Position numbers and translations under genes: made by a program | Shown here: positions 36,484-45,569 of the stretch, in pieces | Layout of the letters: each line of letters starts with the position of its first letter | How positions within the stretch are numbered: position 1 is the first letter of the stretch | Notes under the pieces: model-generated | The model's database searches: none | The model's input: only the letters and a program-made list of their open reading frames with translations | What the model was told of the DNA's origin: nothing | Origin: Aeromonas sobria | GTDB lineage: Bacteria > Pseudomonadota > Gammaproteobacteria > Enterobacterales > Aeromonadaceae | DNA: 64,000 nucleotides | NCBI RefSeq assembly: GCF_000820145.1 | Contig: NZ_CDBW01000013.1 | Location: forward strand, 122,509-186,508 | Direction of reading: 5' to 3'

Positions 36484-38336
36484 TTTGCTTCCTTGTCGTC
36501 GTCGGGTAGCCCGCTGTTCCAGTTGTGGGCATGGATACGCTCCTGCCCCTCCTCGTCGTCTTGCAACAGATCGGAGAGGATCTCCCGGTATTGCAGGCTC
36601 TTGTTGATATAAGTGTGTTCGTCGTCCAGATAGTTGACCTGCTCGCGCAACAGCCAGTTATCGTGCTGCTTGAAGGTCTGCCCCGCCCGCCAGGCCTGGT
36701 TGGCCCTAAACCCAAGCTGGGTCAGGGCTTCCACCCCCAGATCGACCGCAGAGCCCAGGGTTTCCCGGTGCACGCTCTCGACCCCGTGCCGCAGGATCTC
36801 GTGGGCATGGGGTCGATCCAACGCTCGCGCCAGGATCTTCAGGTGCGGGAAGTGCTTCTGCACCATCTCGATCACCGCCAGCGAGGTGGCCGGATCGTTG
36901 ATGGAGAGCACCAGCAGCTTCGCCTTGTGCGCCCCGGCTGCATGGAGCAGATCGATCCGGGTGGCATCGCCATAAAAGACCTGATAGCCATACTTGCGCA
37001 GGGTCTCTATCTGGCTGGCATCCTGCTCGAGGATGGTGGTACCGATGCCGTGACCATGCAGCAGACGCCCCACGATCTGGCCGAAGCGGCCGAAGCCCGC
37101 GATGATCACCGGATGCTCCACCAGCTCCGGCTGCTCATGCTGCGGCGCGTCGCTCTGGTTACGGTAATCGAACCAAGGCTGGATCACCCGGTCGTTGAGG
37201 ATCAGCAGCAGCGGGGTGAGCGCCATCGAGAGCGCCACCACCAGCGTCAGCAGCGAGATGGTCTCGCCGGGCAGCACCCGGTTCTGGGCGGCAAACGAGA
37301 AGAGCACGAAGGCAAACTCACCGCCCTGTGCGAGCGCCAGCGCGAAGGTCCAGCGTTGACTCGGCGAGATGCGGATGATGAAACCGAGTGCCATCAACAC
37401 CAGCCATTTGAGCACCATCAGGCCAACCACCAGAGTGGGTATCAGGAAGGGGTGTTCGGCAAACAGCCCGAAGTCGATCCCCGCCCCCACCGACATAAAG
37501 AACAGGCCGAGCAGCAGCCCCTTGAACGGCTCTATGTCCGCTTCCAGCTCATGGCGATATTCGCTGTCGGCCAGCACCACACCGGCGAGGAAGGAGCCAA
37601 GTGCAGGCGAAAGCCCCACCGACTCCATCAGCACAGCGATAGCGATCACCAGCAGCAGGGCGGCGGCGACGAAGATCTCCCGCATATGGGACTGGGCGAT
37701 GGCACGAAACACCGGCCGCATCAGATAGTGGCCACCCAGCACGATGCCGGAGATGGCCGCGACCACCAGCAGACCATGCTGCCAACCTGCCAGCTCGGCG
37801 CTGCCATTGCTGGCCACCGGCGCGATAGCCAGCAGCGGCAACAGCGCCAAGATCGGAATGACCGCAATATCCTGAAACAGCAGCACCGCAAAGGCGGAGC
37901 GACCACTCTCGCTCAGCATCAGCTTGCGCTCCTGCAGGCTCTGCAGCACGATGGCGGTGGAGGAGAGCGCCAGGATCAGGCCGATGGCCAGCCCCTGTTG
38001 CAGCGGCAGACCGATCAGGTGCGCTACGCCGGTCAGCGCCGCCGTGGTGAGCAGCACCTGCAGGCCGCCGGTGCCGAGGATCGGCCCCTTCAGCTGCCAC
38101 AAGAGGGCCGGACGCAACTCCAGCCCGACCAGAAACAGCATCAGCACCACACCAAACTCGGCGAAGTGCATCACATCCTTCTGCTCACCTACCAGCCCCA
38201 GCAGAAAGGGGCCGATAATGATCCCCGCCAGCAGATAGCCGAGCACCGAGCCCAGCCCCCAGCGTTTGGCCAGTGGTACCGCGATGACGGCGGCAGAGAG
38301 GTAGATAAAGGCATCAAACAGGATCCCGTGGCCCAT
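36480..38336 (-). CDS. KefB/KefC-type K+/H+ antiporter (CPA2)
   Basis: A 618-aa protein with about 12-13 helices in the Na+/H+ exchanger domain (residues 5-380) and a cytoplasmic TrkA-N/RCK domain beginning at VIIAGFGRFGQIVG (about residue 400). This is the glutathione-gated potassium efflux architecture that acidifies the cytoplasm during electrophile stress. A KefF/KefG-like oxidoreductase lies 67 bp upstream, the normal ancillary subunit. Whether it is KefB or KefC cannot be decided. Confidence 0.9.
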   Translation of the reverse strand: MGHGILFDAFIYLSAAVIAVPLAKRWGLGSVLGYLLAGIIIGPFLLGLVGEQKDVMHFAEFGVVLMLFLVGLELRPALLWQLKGPILGTGGLQVLLTTAALTGVAHLIGLPLQQGLAIGLILALSSTAIVLQSLQERKLMLSESGRSAFAVLLFQDIAVIPILALLPLLAIAPVASNGSAELAGWQHGLLVVAAISGIVLGGHYLMRPVFRAIAQSHMREIFVAAALLLVIAIAVLMESVGLSPALGSFLAGVVLADSEYRHELEADIEPFKGLLLGLFFMSVGAGIDFGLFAEHPFLIPTLVVGLMVLKWLVLMALGFIIRISPSQRWTFALALAQGGEFAFVLFSFAAQNRVLPGETISLLTLVVALSMALTPLLLILNDRVIQPWFDYRNQSDAPQHEQPELVEHPVIIAGFGRFGQIVGRLLHGHGIGTTILEQDASQIETLRKYGYQVFYGDATRIDLLHAAGAHKAKLLVLSINDPATSLAVIEMVQKHFPHLKILARALDRPHAHEILRHGVESVHRETLGSAVDLGVEALTQLGFRANQAWRAGQTFKQHDNWLLREQVNYLDDEHTYINKSLQYREILSDLLQDDEEGQERIHAHNWNSGLPDDDKEAK

Positions 38337-38403
38337 CAGTCAGCCCTCCGTGTGAACGTCTGATCCGGCTTATAAGCTCGGCCAACAAGCTGCCCGTGTT
38401 TCA

Positions 38404-39000
38404 TCAGAGTACCTCCAGCAAGTCGCGTAGATAAGGACGCCCGGCCAACTGATCCGGGGTCAGCTGATCGTCACGCAGGGCGCACAGCAGCTGGCGATAA
38501 TCCTGACCACAGCGGCGCAGGGCGGCGGGATCCTTGATCTTGTGAAAGGAGTGCAGCACGAAGGGGGGCAGCCAGTTCATGCCGCATAATCTGGCAGCCT
38601 GTTGAAATGGCAGCAAAAAATCGAGCAGCGGTCGGCTGTTGTAACCCTCGCTGCAGTAGGACTCCGGTGCCCCGCCGGTGGTGATGGCGCTCAGCCACTG
38701 CTTGCCCTTGAGGGCGTGGGCTTCGGGGCCGTAGGCGTAGCCATACTCCAGCACCAGATCCATCCACTCTTTCATGATGGCCGGGCAGGAGTACCAGTAA
38801 AACGGGTGCTGAAAGACGATGATGTCGTGCTCCGACAGCAGCGCCTGCTCCCGCTTCACATCGATGAACATGTCGGGATAGTGCTGGTAGAGGTCGTGAA
38901 CCGTGACCCCCTCCAGCCCCTCAATCGCCTGCAGCAGCTGCTTGTTGGCCCGCGAGCTCTGCAGAGCGGGATGGGAAAAAATAACCAGAATGCGTTTCAT
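38404..39000 (-). CDS. KefF/KefG-like NAD(P)H oxidoreductase, antiporter ancillary subunit
   Basis: A 198-aa flavodoxin-fold quinone reductase. The N-terminus is KRILVIFSHPALQSSRANK with the FMN phosphate loop, and QHPFYWYSCPAIMKEWMD is the NAD(P)H dehydrogenase-2 signature. In E. coli KefF and KefG bind and activate KefC and KefB. ATG at 39000 gives MKRILVIF; ATG two codons earlier is less likely. Confidence 0.87.
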   Translation of the reverse strand: MKRILVIFSHPALQSSRANKQLLQAIEGLEGVTVHDLYQHYPDMFIDVKREQALLSEHDIIVFQHPFYWYSCPAIMKEWMDLVLEYGYAYGPEAHALKGKQWLSAITTGGAPESYCSEGYNSRPLLDFLLPFQQAARLCGMNWLPPFVLHSFHKIKDPAALRRCGQDYRQLLCALRDDQLTPDQLAGRPYLRDLLEVL

Positions 39001-39101
39001 GACCACATCACCCGAACAAAGCCTTGCTGCGCAAGGCGCGGTAAACAGAAAAGGGGTGTCTAAGGAGCTGCATCGTAAAGGTGCACAGGAAAGCGACCTT
39101 A

Positions 39102-39944
39102 TCAGGAAGCGCCATAGCCTGCCAACTCGGGGATCAACTCCCGCAGCGCCGGATTCAACGTCTGGTGGGCGGGATAGCAGAGCCCGATCCGGCGAAACAT
39201 CCGCGGCCCGCTCACTGGCAGGGTACAGAGCCCCGCCTCATCCTCCACCAGCCCGTCCGGCAGAAAACTGATGCCAACCCCCGCCAGCACCAGCGCCATC
39301 ACCAGCCCCTTGCTCTGCGCCTTGGCCACCAGATTGAGGGTAAGGCGGTCACAGGCCAACAGGCCGATGGTCTGCTGATGGGCTTCGCAGGGCGGGCACT
39401 CAATAAAATCATAATGTTGCAGCTCGGCCAGCTCGATCCTTTCGCGACTCGCCAGGGGATGATCAACCGGCACGCAGAGCACGTAATCCTCCTCCCATAG
39501 CGGCAGGAAGATCTCGTCCTCCCGCCGCAAGGCATCCAGCGTCAAACGGCAGTCGGCGGGCGTGGTGTAGTCGGAGAGGGTCAGATCCAGCTGCGGCAAC
39601 ACGCTCTGTACTTGCTGCAGCAGCCCGGCCACCCGGCGGCGACTCAAGTCCGGCATGATGGCGATATTGAGCCGCGCACGCGTCGCTTTCTGGCGAAACA
39701 GCTCCGGCAGACGGCGCGCCTCCTCCACCAGCTTGACCGCGTGGGGATAGAGATAGTGAGCCGGGTCTTTCGCCACCACCCCCTTCTTGCCCCGGACAAA
39801 CAGGCTGTCACCGAGCGCCTCTTCCAGCTGGCGCAGCCCCGCCGAGAGGGAAGGCTGGCTAACGTGGCAGCGTTCGGCGGCCACCGTGATGTTCTTCTCT
39901 TCATAGATGGCGATGAAGAAACGCAGCAATCTCAGATCCAGCAT
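39102..39944 (-). CDS. LysR-type transcriptional regulator
   Basis: A 280-aa LysR regulator with an N-terminal HTH (LLRFFIAIYEEKNITVAAERCHVSQPSLSA, residues about 5-35) and a substrate domain with cysteines in ECPPCEAH (about 184-190) and VLCVP. The CPPC resembles thiol-bearing OxyR-like or electrophile-sensing regulators, but this is only suggestive. It lies upstream of the kef-like genes and divergent from the SDR, with a 143-bp shared promoter region. ATG at 39956 is an alternative start. Confidence 0.83.
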   Translation of the reverse strand: MLDLRLLRFFIAIYEEKNITVAAERCHVSQPSLSAGLRQLEEALGDSLFVRGKKGVVAKDPAHYLYPHAVKLVEEARRLPELFRQKATRARLNIAIMPDLSRRRVAGLLQQVQSVLPQLDLTLSDYTTPADCRLTLDALRREDEIFLPLWEEDYVLCVPVDHPLASRERIELAELQHYDFIECPPCEAHQQTIGLLACDRLTLNLVAKAQSKGLVMALVLAGVGISFLPDGLVEDEAGLCTLPVSGPRMFRRIGLCYPAHQTLNPALRELIPELAGYGAS

Positions 39945-40087
39945 AAGCCCAACCATAGTTTTTTCAGATGATAACCAGCGGAAAACAATATTTATCACTT
40001 ATAGATGCAGTGACTATAGTGATTGGGTTCCGTGCTGGCCAGCCACCTGTTTGCTCAAACCGACTCTTGAATCAGAAGGAAAGACCC

Positions 40088-40810
40088 ATGTCCAAATCTC
40101 TCGTCGTGATCACCGGCGCCTCCGCTGGGATCGGTGCCGCCATCGCCCGAGCCTTCTCTGCTGCCGGTCATCCGCTGCTGCTGCTGGCCCGTCGGGTCGA
40201 GCCGATGCAGGCTCTGAACCTGCCCAATACCCTCTGCATCGGGGTCGATGTAACCGACACCGCCGCCATGAAGGCCGCCGTCCAGCAAGCGGAAGCCAAA
40301 TTTGGCCCGGTGGGCTGCATGGTCAACAACGCCGGCGTCATGCTGCTGGGTCAGGCCGATGTGCAGGATCCCGCCGAGTGGCAGCAGATGCTCAACATCA
40401 ACGTGATGGGGGTGCTGAACGGCGTCCATGCGGTACTGGCGGGCATGAAGGAGCGCCGCAGCGGCACCATCATCAACATCAGCTCCATCGCCGGTCGCAA
40501 GACCTTCCCGAACCATGCCGCCTACTGCGCCACCAAGTTCGCCGTGCACGCCCTGACCGAGAACATCCGGGAAGAGGTGGCCGATGTCGGCGTGCGGATG
40601 GTGACCATTGCCCCGGGTGCGGTCGAGACCGAACTGCTCAGCCATACCACTGACGAGAACATCAAGGCCGGTTACCACGACTGGAAAGATCAGATGGGCG
40701 GCGTCATTGCGCCAGAAGTGATCGCCGATGCCGTGCTCTACGCCTGGAACCAGCCTGCCAACGTCTGCGTGCGCGAGATCGTGCTGGCAGCCACCCGTCA
40801 GCAACCTTAA
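40088..40810 (+). CDS. Short-chain dehydrogenase/reductase
   Basis: A 240-aa classical SDR with cofactor loop TGASAGIG (residues 9-16), NNAG (about 83-86), a catalytic Ser in NISSIAG and YCATK (about 152-156). NADP(H) preference is likely because Arg follows strand 2 (LLARRVE). The substrate is unknown. ATG at 40088 has AGAAGGAAAG upstream. Its probable regulator is the divergent LysR gene. Confidence 0.88.
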   Translation: MSKSLVVITGASAGIGAAIARAFSAAGHPLLLLARRVEPMQALNLPNTLCIGVDVTDTAAMKAAVQQAEAKFGPVGCMVNNAGVMLLGQADVQDPAEWQQMLNINVMGVLNGVHAVLAGMKERRSGTIINISSIAGRKTFPNHAAYCATKFAVHALTENIREEVADVGVRMVTIAPGAVETELLSHTTDENIKAGYHDWKDQMGGVIAPEVIADAVLYAWNQPANVCVREIVLAATRQQP

Positions 40811-40898
40811 TCTGCGCTAACTGACACCATGGGGAGGGCTTGACCCTCCCCCGGGGCACAGGGTTACCATGTGCCTCTTGTTCTTTTCGAGTCATTCC

Positions 40899-41222
40899 AT
40901 GGTACTCACCCGTCGCCAACTTGCTCACGCCCGTCGCTGGCTCCCCTTGTGGAGTCTGGTGCTGGTGTTGATGTCGTTTGGCAGCCGGGCCGCAACCGAC
41001 CTCTGCACCCTGACCCCTCACTGCAGCCAAAGCGAGCGTACTCTGGAAAAAGCGATGCCCTGCGGCAGCTTTACCACCGCCCTCTCGATGACGCTGGTAA
41101 GCAGCGACAGCCTGACGGTCGCCGTGCTGGAACCGGATACCCCCGATTTTTCTTCCCCCTCTCTCTATATGCCGGACGCCCCGCGCGAGCGGCTCGAACG
41201 TCCCCCTCGCCCCCAGATCTGA
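40899..41222 (+). CDS. Small exported hypothetical protein
   Basis: A 107-aa protein with a long signal-peptide-like N-terminus (charged, then hydrophobic residues 16-33, cut near SRAAT) and three cysteines in the mature part, with a proline- and arginine-rich C-terminus. No family recognised; small proteins of this look often sit with copper-handling genes. It lies 46 bp before a DUF411 metal-binding gene, so an operon is likely. The start at 40899 was preferred to 40869. Confidence 0.55.
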   Translation: MVLTRRQLAHARRWLPLWSLVLVLMSFGSRAATDLCTLTPHCSQSERTLEKAMPCGSFTTALSMTLVSSDSLTVAVLEPDTPDFSSPSLYMPDAPRERLERPPRPQI

Positions 41223-41268
41223 AAGCCATCCCATATCGGGCATCTTTTCTTTAAATCTGAGGTGAGTG

Positions 41269-41700
41269 ATGTACAAACCCCTGTTACTGGCCATGCTGGT
41301 CGGTACCGTCAGCTTTTCGGCCCTCGCGGCCGAGAAGATGACCGTCTACAAATCCAAATATTGTGGCTGCTGCCAAAGCTGGAACGAGCACATGGAACAG
41401 AATGGCTTCGAACTGGAAGTCATCGAAACCGAACAGCTCGGCGCAGTGAAGCAGCAATACGGTATCGCGCCGGAACTGGCCTCTTGCCATACCGGTATCG
41501 TAAATGGCTATGTGATCGAGGGGCATGTACCGGCCGCCGATGTGCAGAAGCTGCTCAGGGAAAAACCGGCAATCCGTGGCCTGACCATTCCGGGCATGCC
41601 CCAGAGTGCGCCGGGCATGGATATTCCGGGCCATCCCTATGAGGTACTGAGTATCAGCAACGAGGGCGCGACCAACCGCTGGTCGAGCTACCCCGGCTGA
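41269..41700 (+). CDS. Exported DUF411 metal-binding protein
   Basis: A 143-aa protein with a signal peptide (about residues 1-20, cut after ALA) and the DUF411 pattern: KSKYCGCCQSWNEHM, SCHTG and a Met-rich tail (PGMPQSAPGMD). These Cys/His/Met ligands suggest copper binding in the periplasm, and DUF411 proteins are often linked to copper resistance. ATG at 41269 follows GAGGTGA. Confidence 0.85.
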   Translation: MYKPLLLAMLVGTVSFSALAAEKMTVYKSKYCGCCQSWNEHMEQNGFELEVIETEQLGAVKQQYGIAPELASCHTGIVNGYVIEGHVPAADVQKLLREKPAIRGLTIPGMPQSAPGMDIPGHPYEVLSISNEGATNRWSSYPG

Positions 41701-41781
41701 CGAAAACTGGTCATGAGAGGGCACTCCCATATCATGTGAGGCACACCTGAACGGACTTTTGCCGCTCATGGCCAGAAAGAG

Positions 41782-41811
41782 AGCCGCTATCGCGAGATAG
41801 CGGCTTTTTTT
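41782..41811 (+). terminator. Terminator after the DUF411 gene
   Basis: AGCCGCTATC-gcga-GATAGCGGCT followed by TTTTTT. Confidence 0.92.
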
Positions 41812-41934
41812 GATTACATTTCTTGCAATAACAAGGGATTGCTTGCAACCACCGGCAACAAGGGGCAGATTTAACGCCAATTCATGGAGCCGATGCTCAG
41901 GTCAACCAACCCTTTCCAGCGCCAAGGATGCGAC

Positions 41935-44088
41935 ATGTTTACCTTTTCCCGAGGAGTTCTGCTGCTAGCCTTTCTGACAGTTCTCCCCCCCACTTATGCC
42001 AATGAAGAGCCCGCCATGCTGACAAGCGAACATCCAATCCAGCCGCCCGTGGCCGCCAAACATCCCCACACCCTGAAAAAGCACGGGGATACCCGCACCG
42101 ACAACTACTACTGGCTGCGCGACGACCAGCGTCAGGCGCCGGAAGTATTGCAATACCTTGAGGCCGAGAACGCCTACACCGAGGCCATGCTCAAACCGAC
42201 CCAGCCATTGCGCGAACAGCTTTACAAGGAGATGGTCGCCCGCATTCCCCAGCAGGATGAGTCGGTGCCCTATGTGAAGAACGGCTACCGCTACCAGACC
42301 CGCTATGAGCCGGGCAAGGAGTACGGTATCTACTCCCGCACCAAGCTCGGTGAAGAGCAGGCTAGCCTGCTGCTCGACAGCAACCTGCGGGCTGAAGGGC
42401 ACGAGTTCTACGCCCTCGGCGCCCTTGAGGTGAGCCGCAACAACCGCTGGCTGGCAGTGGCGGAAGATCTCCTCTCCCGTCGTCAATACCAGATCCAGTT
42501 CCTCGATCTGGAGAGCGGCCAGTGGGCCACCGACAAGCTGGAAAACACCTCCGGCAATCTGGTGTGGGCCAACGATAACAAGACCGTCTTCTACGTGCGC
42601 AAGCACCCGCAGACCCTGCTGCCCTATCAGGTCTATCGCCACGAGCTTGGCAGCGATCCGGCCAAGGATCAGCTGGTCTACGAGGAGAAGGATGACTCCT
42701 TCTACGTCAGCCTCTACGCCACCACCTCGGAAGATTTCATCGTCATCGCCCTCTCCAGCACCACCACCGGCGAAGTGCGGCTGATCGATGCCAACGTGCC
42801 GAGTCAGCGGCCACGGCTGTTTCTGCCCCGTCAGGTGGATCACGAATACAGCCTGGATCACTACCGTGGCCGCTTCTATGTCCGCTCCAACAAGGACGGC
42901 AAGAACTTCGGCCTCTATGAGACCAAAGAGAGCCCGGTCGATCGCTGGAAGGCGGTCATTGCCCCCAATCCGGACGTGCTGCTCGAAAGCTACGCCCTGT
43001 TCAAGGATTGGCTGGTTCTGGAAGAGCGCAGCAAGGGGCTGACCCGACTGCGCCAGATCAACTGGCAGAGCGGTGACGAGAAGGAGATTGCCTTCGACGA
43101 CCCTGCCTATGTCACCTGGCTCGCCTACAACCCCGAGCCCGATACCAGCACCCTGCGCTACGGCTACTCCTCCATGACCACCCCCTCATCCACCTATGAG
43201 CTGGATATGACGAGCGGCAAGCGCACCCTGCTCAAGCAGCAGCCGGTGGCAGGCTTCAAGGCCGATCAGTACGCCAGCGAGCGGCTCTGGGTCACCGCCC
43301 GTGACGGCGTATCGGTGCCGGTGTCGCTGGTCTATCGCAAGGACAAGTTCAAGAAAGAGCAGGCCGATGCGCCCAAGAATCCGCTGCTGGTCTATGGCTA
43401 CGGCTCCTACGGCGCCAGCATGGACCCCGACTTCAGCAGCTCGCGACTGAGCCTGCTGGACCGCGGCTTCGTCTACGCCATCGCCCATATCCGCGGTGGC
43501 GAAGAGTTGGGCCGTCACTGGTACGAAGATGGCAAACTGCTGAAAAAACAGAACACCTTTAATGATTTCATTGATGTCACCGAAGCGCTGGTCGCCCAGG
43601 GTTATGGCGCCAAAGAGCAGGTCTACGCCATGGGCGGCAGTGCCGGTGGTCTGCTGATGGGGGCCGTCATCAATCAGGCGCCCCAGCTCTATCGCGGCGT
43701 GGTAGCGCAGGTGCCGTTCGTCGATGTGGTCACCACCATGCTGGACGAGTCGATTCCCCTCACCACCGGGGAGTATGACGAGTGGGGCAATCCGAACCAG
43801 AAGCGCTACTACGACTACATGAAGGCTTATAGCCCCTACGATCAGGTGAAGGCGCAAGCCTACCCCAACCTGCTGGTCACCACCGGGCTGCACGACTCGC
43901 AAGTGCAGTATTGGGAGCCCGCCAAGTGGGTCGCCAAGCTGCGCGAGCTGAAGACGGATGATAACAAGTTGTTACTCAATACCGACATGGACGCCGGCCA
44001 CGGCGGCAAGTCGGGCCGCTTCAAAGCCTACGAAGATATCGCGCTGGAATACGCCTTTATCCTGGATCTGGCCACCCCGGCCAACTGA
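41935..44088 (+). CDS. ptrB: Oligopeptidase B (S9A family), probably exported
   Basis: A protein of about 717 aa with an N-terminal beta-propeller (about residues 70-430) and a C-terminal hydrolase. The catalytic Ser lies in GGSAGG (about 560) and the His in DAGHGGKSG (about 680); GYGSYG and HIRGGEELG are S9A signatures. It cleaves peptides after Arg/Lys. ATG at 41935 follows AAGGATG and gives a signal peptide ([19 protein letters not shown]) cut near TYA, unlike cytosolic E. coli PtrB. A start at 41884 would hide this signal. Confidence 0.88.
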   Translation: MFTFSRGVLLLAFLTVLPPTYANEEPAMLTSEHPIQPPVAAKHPHTLKKHGDTRTDNYYWLRDDQRQAPEVLQYLEAENAYTEAMLKPTQPLREQLYKEMVARIPQQDESVPYVKNGYRYQTRYEPGKEYGIYSRTKLGEEQASLLLDSNLRAEGHEFYALGALEVSRNNRWLAVAEDLLSRRQYQIQFLDLESGQWATDKLENTSGNLVWANDNKTVFYVRKHPQTLLPYQVYRHELGSDPAKDQLVYEEKDDSFYVSLYATTSEDFIVIALSSTTTGEVRLIDANVPSQRPRLFLPRQVDHEYSLDHYRGRFYVRSNKDGKNFGLYETKESPVDRWKAVIAPNPDVLLESYALFKDWLVLEERSKGLTRLRQINWQSGDEKEIAFDDPAYVTWLAYNPEPDTSTLRYGYSSMTTPSSTYELDMTSGKRTLLKQQPVAGFKADQYASERLWVTARDGVSVPVSLVYRKDKFKKEQADAPKNPLLVYGYGSYGASMDPDFSSSRLSLLDRGFVYAIAHIRGGEELGRHWYEDGKLLKKQNTFNDFIDVTEALVAQGYGAKEQVYAMGGSAGGLLMGAVINQAPQLYRGVVAQVPFVDVVTTMLDESIPLTTGEYDEWGNPNQKRYYDYMKAYSPYDQVKAQAYPNLLVTTGLHDSQVQYWEPAKWVAKLRELKTDDNKLLLNTDMDAGHGGKSGRFKAYEDIALEYAFILDLATPAN

Positions 44089-44494
44089 TCCATCATGACT
44101 CCGGCCCTTGCCATGCAAGGGCCGCATAAGACTCTCCCCATACGTTCCGCGCCCTGCCCGCAAAATTAATCCAGGATCAAGAAATTGATGATCGACATCA
44201 AACTTTTCGATATTTAACGCTGCCTTTTTGCCGTTTTGTTTGATTTATGTTGGCGTAATGTGCTTAATCGAAGTCGTTATCGCTTTTTATTTGGCCCCTC
44301 AGGGGCCAAATTATCTTCTGCTGGCAGGACGCCGGTTATCTCACCGCAGGATGATGGTGGCTTTTTTTGGGAGGGGGTAACAGCCCGACCATTCCTCGCA
44401 TGAGGCCCTATCGGCAAGCCCGACGCAGAACGGGACTTGACCGCACATTCACCCGTGGAACGGGTGAGATAAATCAATGAAAAGGATGGAATAG
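44089..44494. other. 406-bp intergenic region before the TRAP genes
   Basis: No supported gene. It holds GGCCCTTGC/GCAAGGGCC (44103-44123), probably the ptrB transcript end though without a T tract; TTTGGCCCC/GGGGCCAAA (44290-44310); and a CACCCGT/ACGGGTG hairpin (about 44451-44467) within 30 bp of the TAXI gene ribosome site, which may influence its translation. The AT-rich part at 44160-44250 probably contains the promoter. Confidence 0.5.
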
Positions 44495-45466
44495 ATGAAA
44501 GGATTAACCTTGGCGTGCGCCCTGTCGGCGGCTCTGGTCGGTGTCTCATTCGGTGGTCAGGTACAAGCGCAGGAGCGCTTCGTGACCATAGGCACTGGCG
44601 GTCAGACCGGCGTCTACTACGTGGCGGGCCAGTCCATCTGCCGCTTCCTCAATCGCGGCGCAGCCGATCACCAAATCAAGTGCAATGCCCCGGCCAGTGG
44701 CGGCGGTGTTGCCAACGTCAACGGCATCCGTAGCGGCGAATTCAACTTCGGCATCATGCAGTCCGACCACCAGTTCAAGGCGATGAAAGGGCTGCCACCG
44801 TTCCAGGCCGAAGGGGCCATGGACGATATGCGCGCCGTCTTCTCCCTGCAGAGCGAGGTGTTCACCATCCTGGCTCGCCGCGATGCCAAGATTGCCAGCT
44901 TCGACGATCTGAAGGGCAAGCGCGTCAACATCGGCAACCCGGGCTCCGGCCAGCGTGACACCATGGAAGAGATCATGGCGGTCAAGGGCTGGAAGAAGGG
45001 TGACTTCGGTCTGGTCTCCGAGCTGAAACCGGCTGAACAGGCCTCAGCCCTCGGTGACAACAACATCGACGCCATGAGCTACTTCGTAGGTCACCCGAAC
45101 GGTGCCATTCAGGAAGCCTCCACCACCACAGATGCGGTGCTGGTACCGGTGACCGGCGCAGAGATCGACAAGCTGCTGGCCGAGAAGAGCTACTACAGCA
45201 AGGCCGAGATCCCGGGCGGCATCTACAAGGGCAGCGACAAGCCGACCCCGTCCATCGGTGGCAAAGCGGTGCTCTCCACCAGCGCCAAGGCCGATCCGGA
45301 AGTGGTCTATCAGCTGGTCAAATCGGTGTTCGACAACCTGGATCGCTTCAAGCGCCTGCACCCTGCCTTTGCCGACCTGAAAGAGGCCGACATGATCAAG
45401 GTGGGTCTCTCTGCACCGCTGCATGAAGGGGCTGCCCGCTACTACAAAGAGCGCGGCTGGCTCTGA
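44495..45466 (+). CDS. TAXI-family TRAP transporter substrate-binding protein
   Basis: A 323-aa periplasmic protein with a signal peptide of about 25 residues ending VQAQ. The mature start ERFVTIGTGGQTGVYY and the stretch IGNPGSGQR are typical of TAXI proteins (PF16868), which deliver dicarboxylates, glutamate or related solutes to fused TRAP permeases. AAAGGATGGA precedes the start. The permease gene follows 103 bp downstream. Confidence 0.92.
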   Translation: MKGLTLACALSAALVGVSFGGQVQAQERFVTIGTGGQTGVYYVAGQSICRFLNRGAADHQIKCNAPASGGGVANVNGIRSGEFNFGIMQSDHQFKAMKGLPPFQAEGAMDDMRAVFSLQSEVFTILARRDAKIASFDDLKGKRVNIGNPGSGQRDTMEEIMAVKGWKKGDFGLVSELKPAEQASALGDNNIDAMSYFVGHPNGAIQEASTTTDAVLVPVTGAEIDKLLAEKSYYSKAEIPGGIYKGSDKPTPSIGGKAVLSTSAKADPEVVYQLVKSVFDNLDRFKRLHPAFADLKEADMIKVGLSAPLHEGAARYYKERGWL

Positions 45467-45569
45467 TTTCTGGCCCCGGGGCCTTTGTCACTCTCCTCGA
45501 CACCCGTCTGCCGCCTGATTGCGGAGGCGGGTGTCGCTCTTGTTGTACTCGCTGGCACAAGTTAACCCT

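Noticed and set aside
36525..38363. 612-codon plus-strand frame opposite the Kef-type antiporter
   Set aside because: A codon-bias shadow rich in His, Gln and Arg with no domain; the minus strand has a full antiporter.
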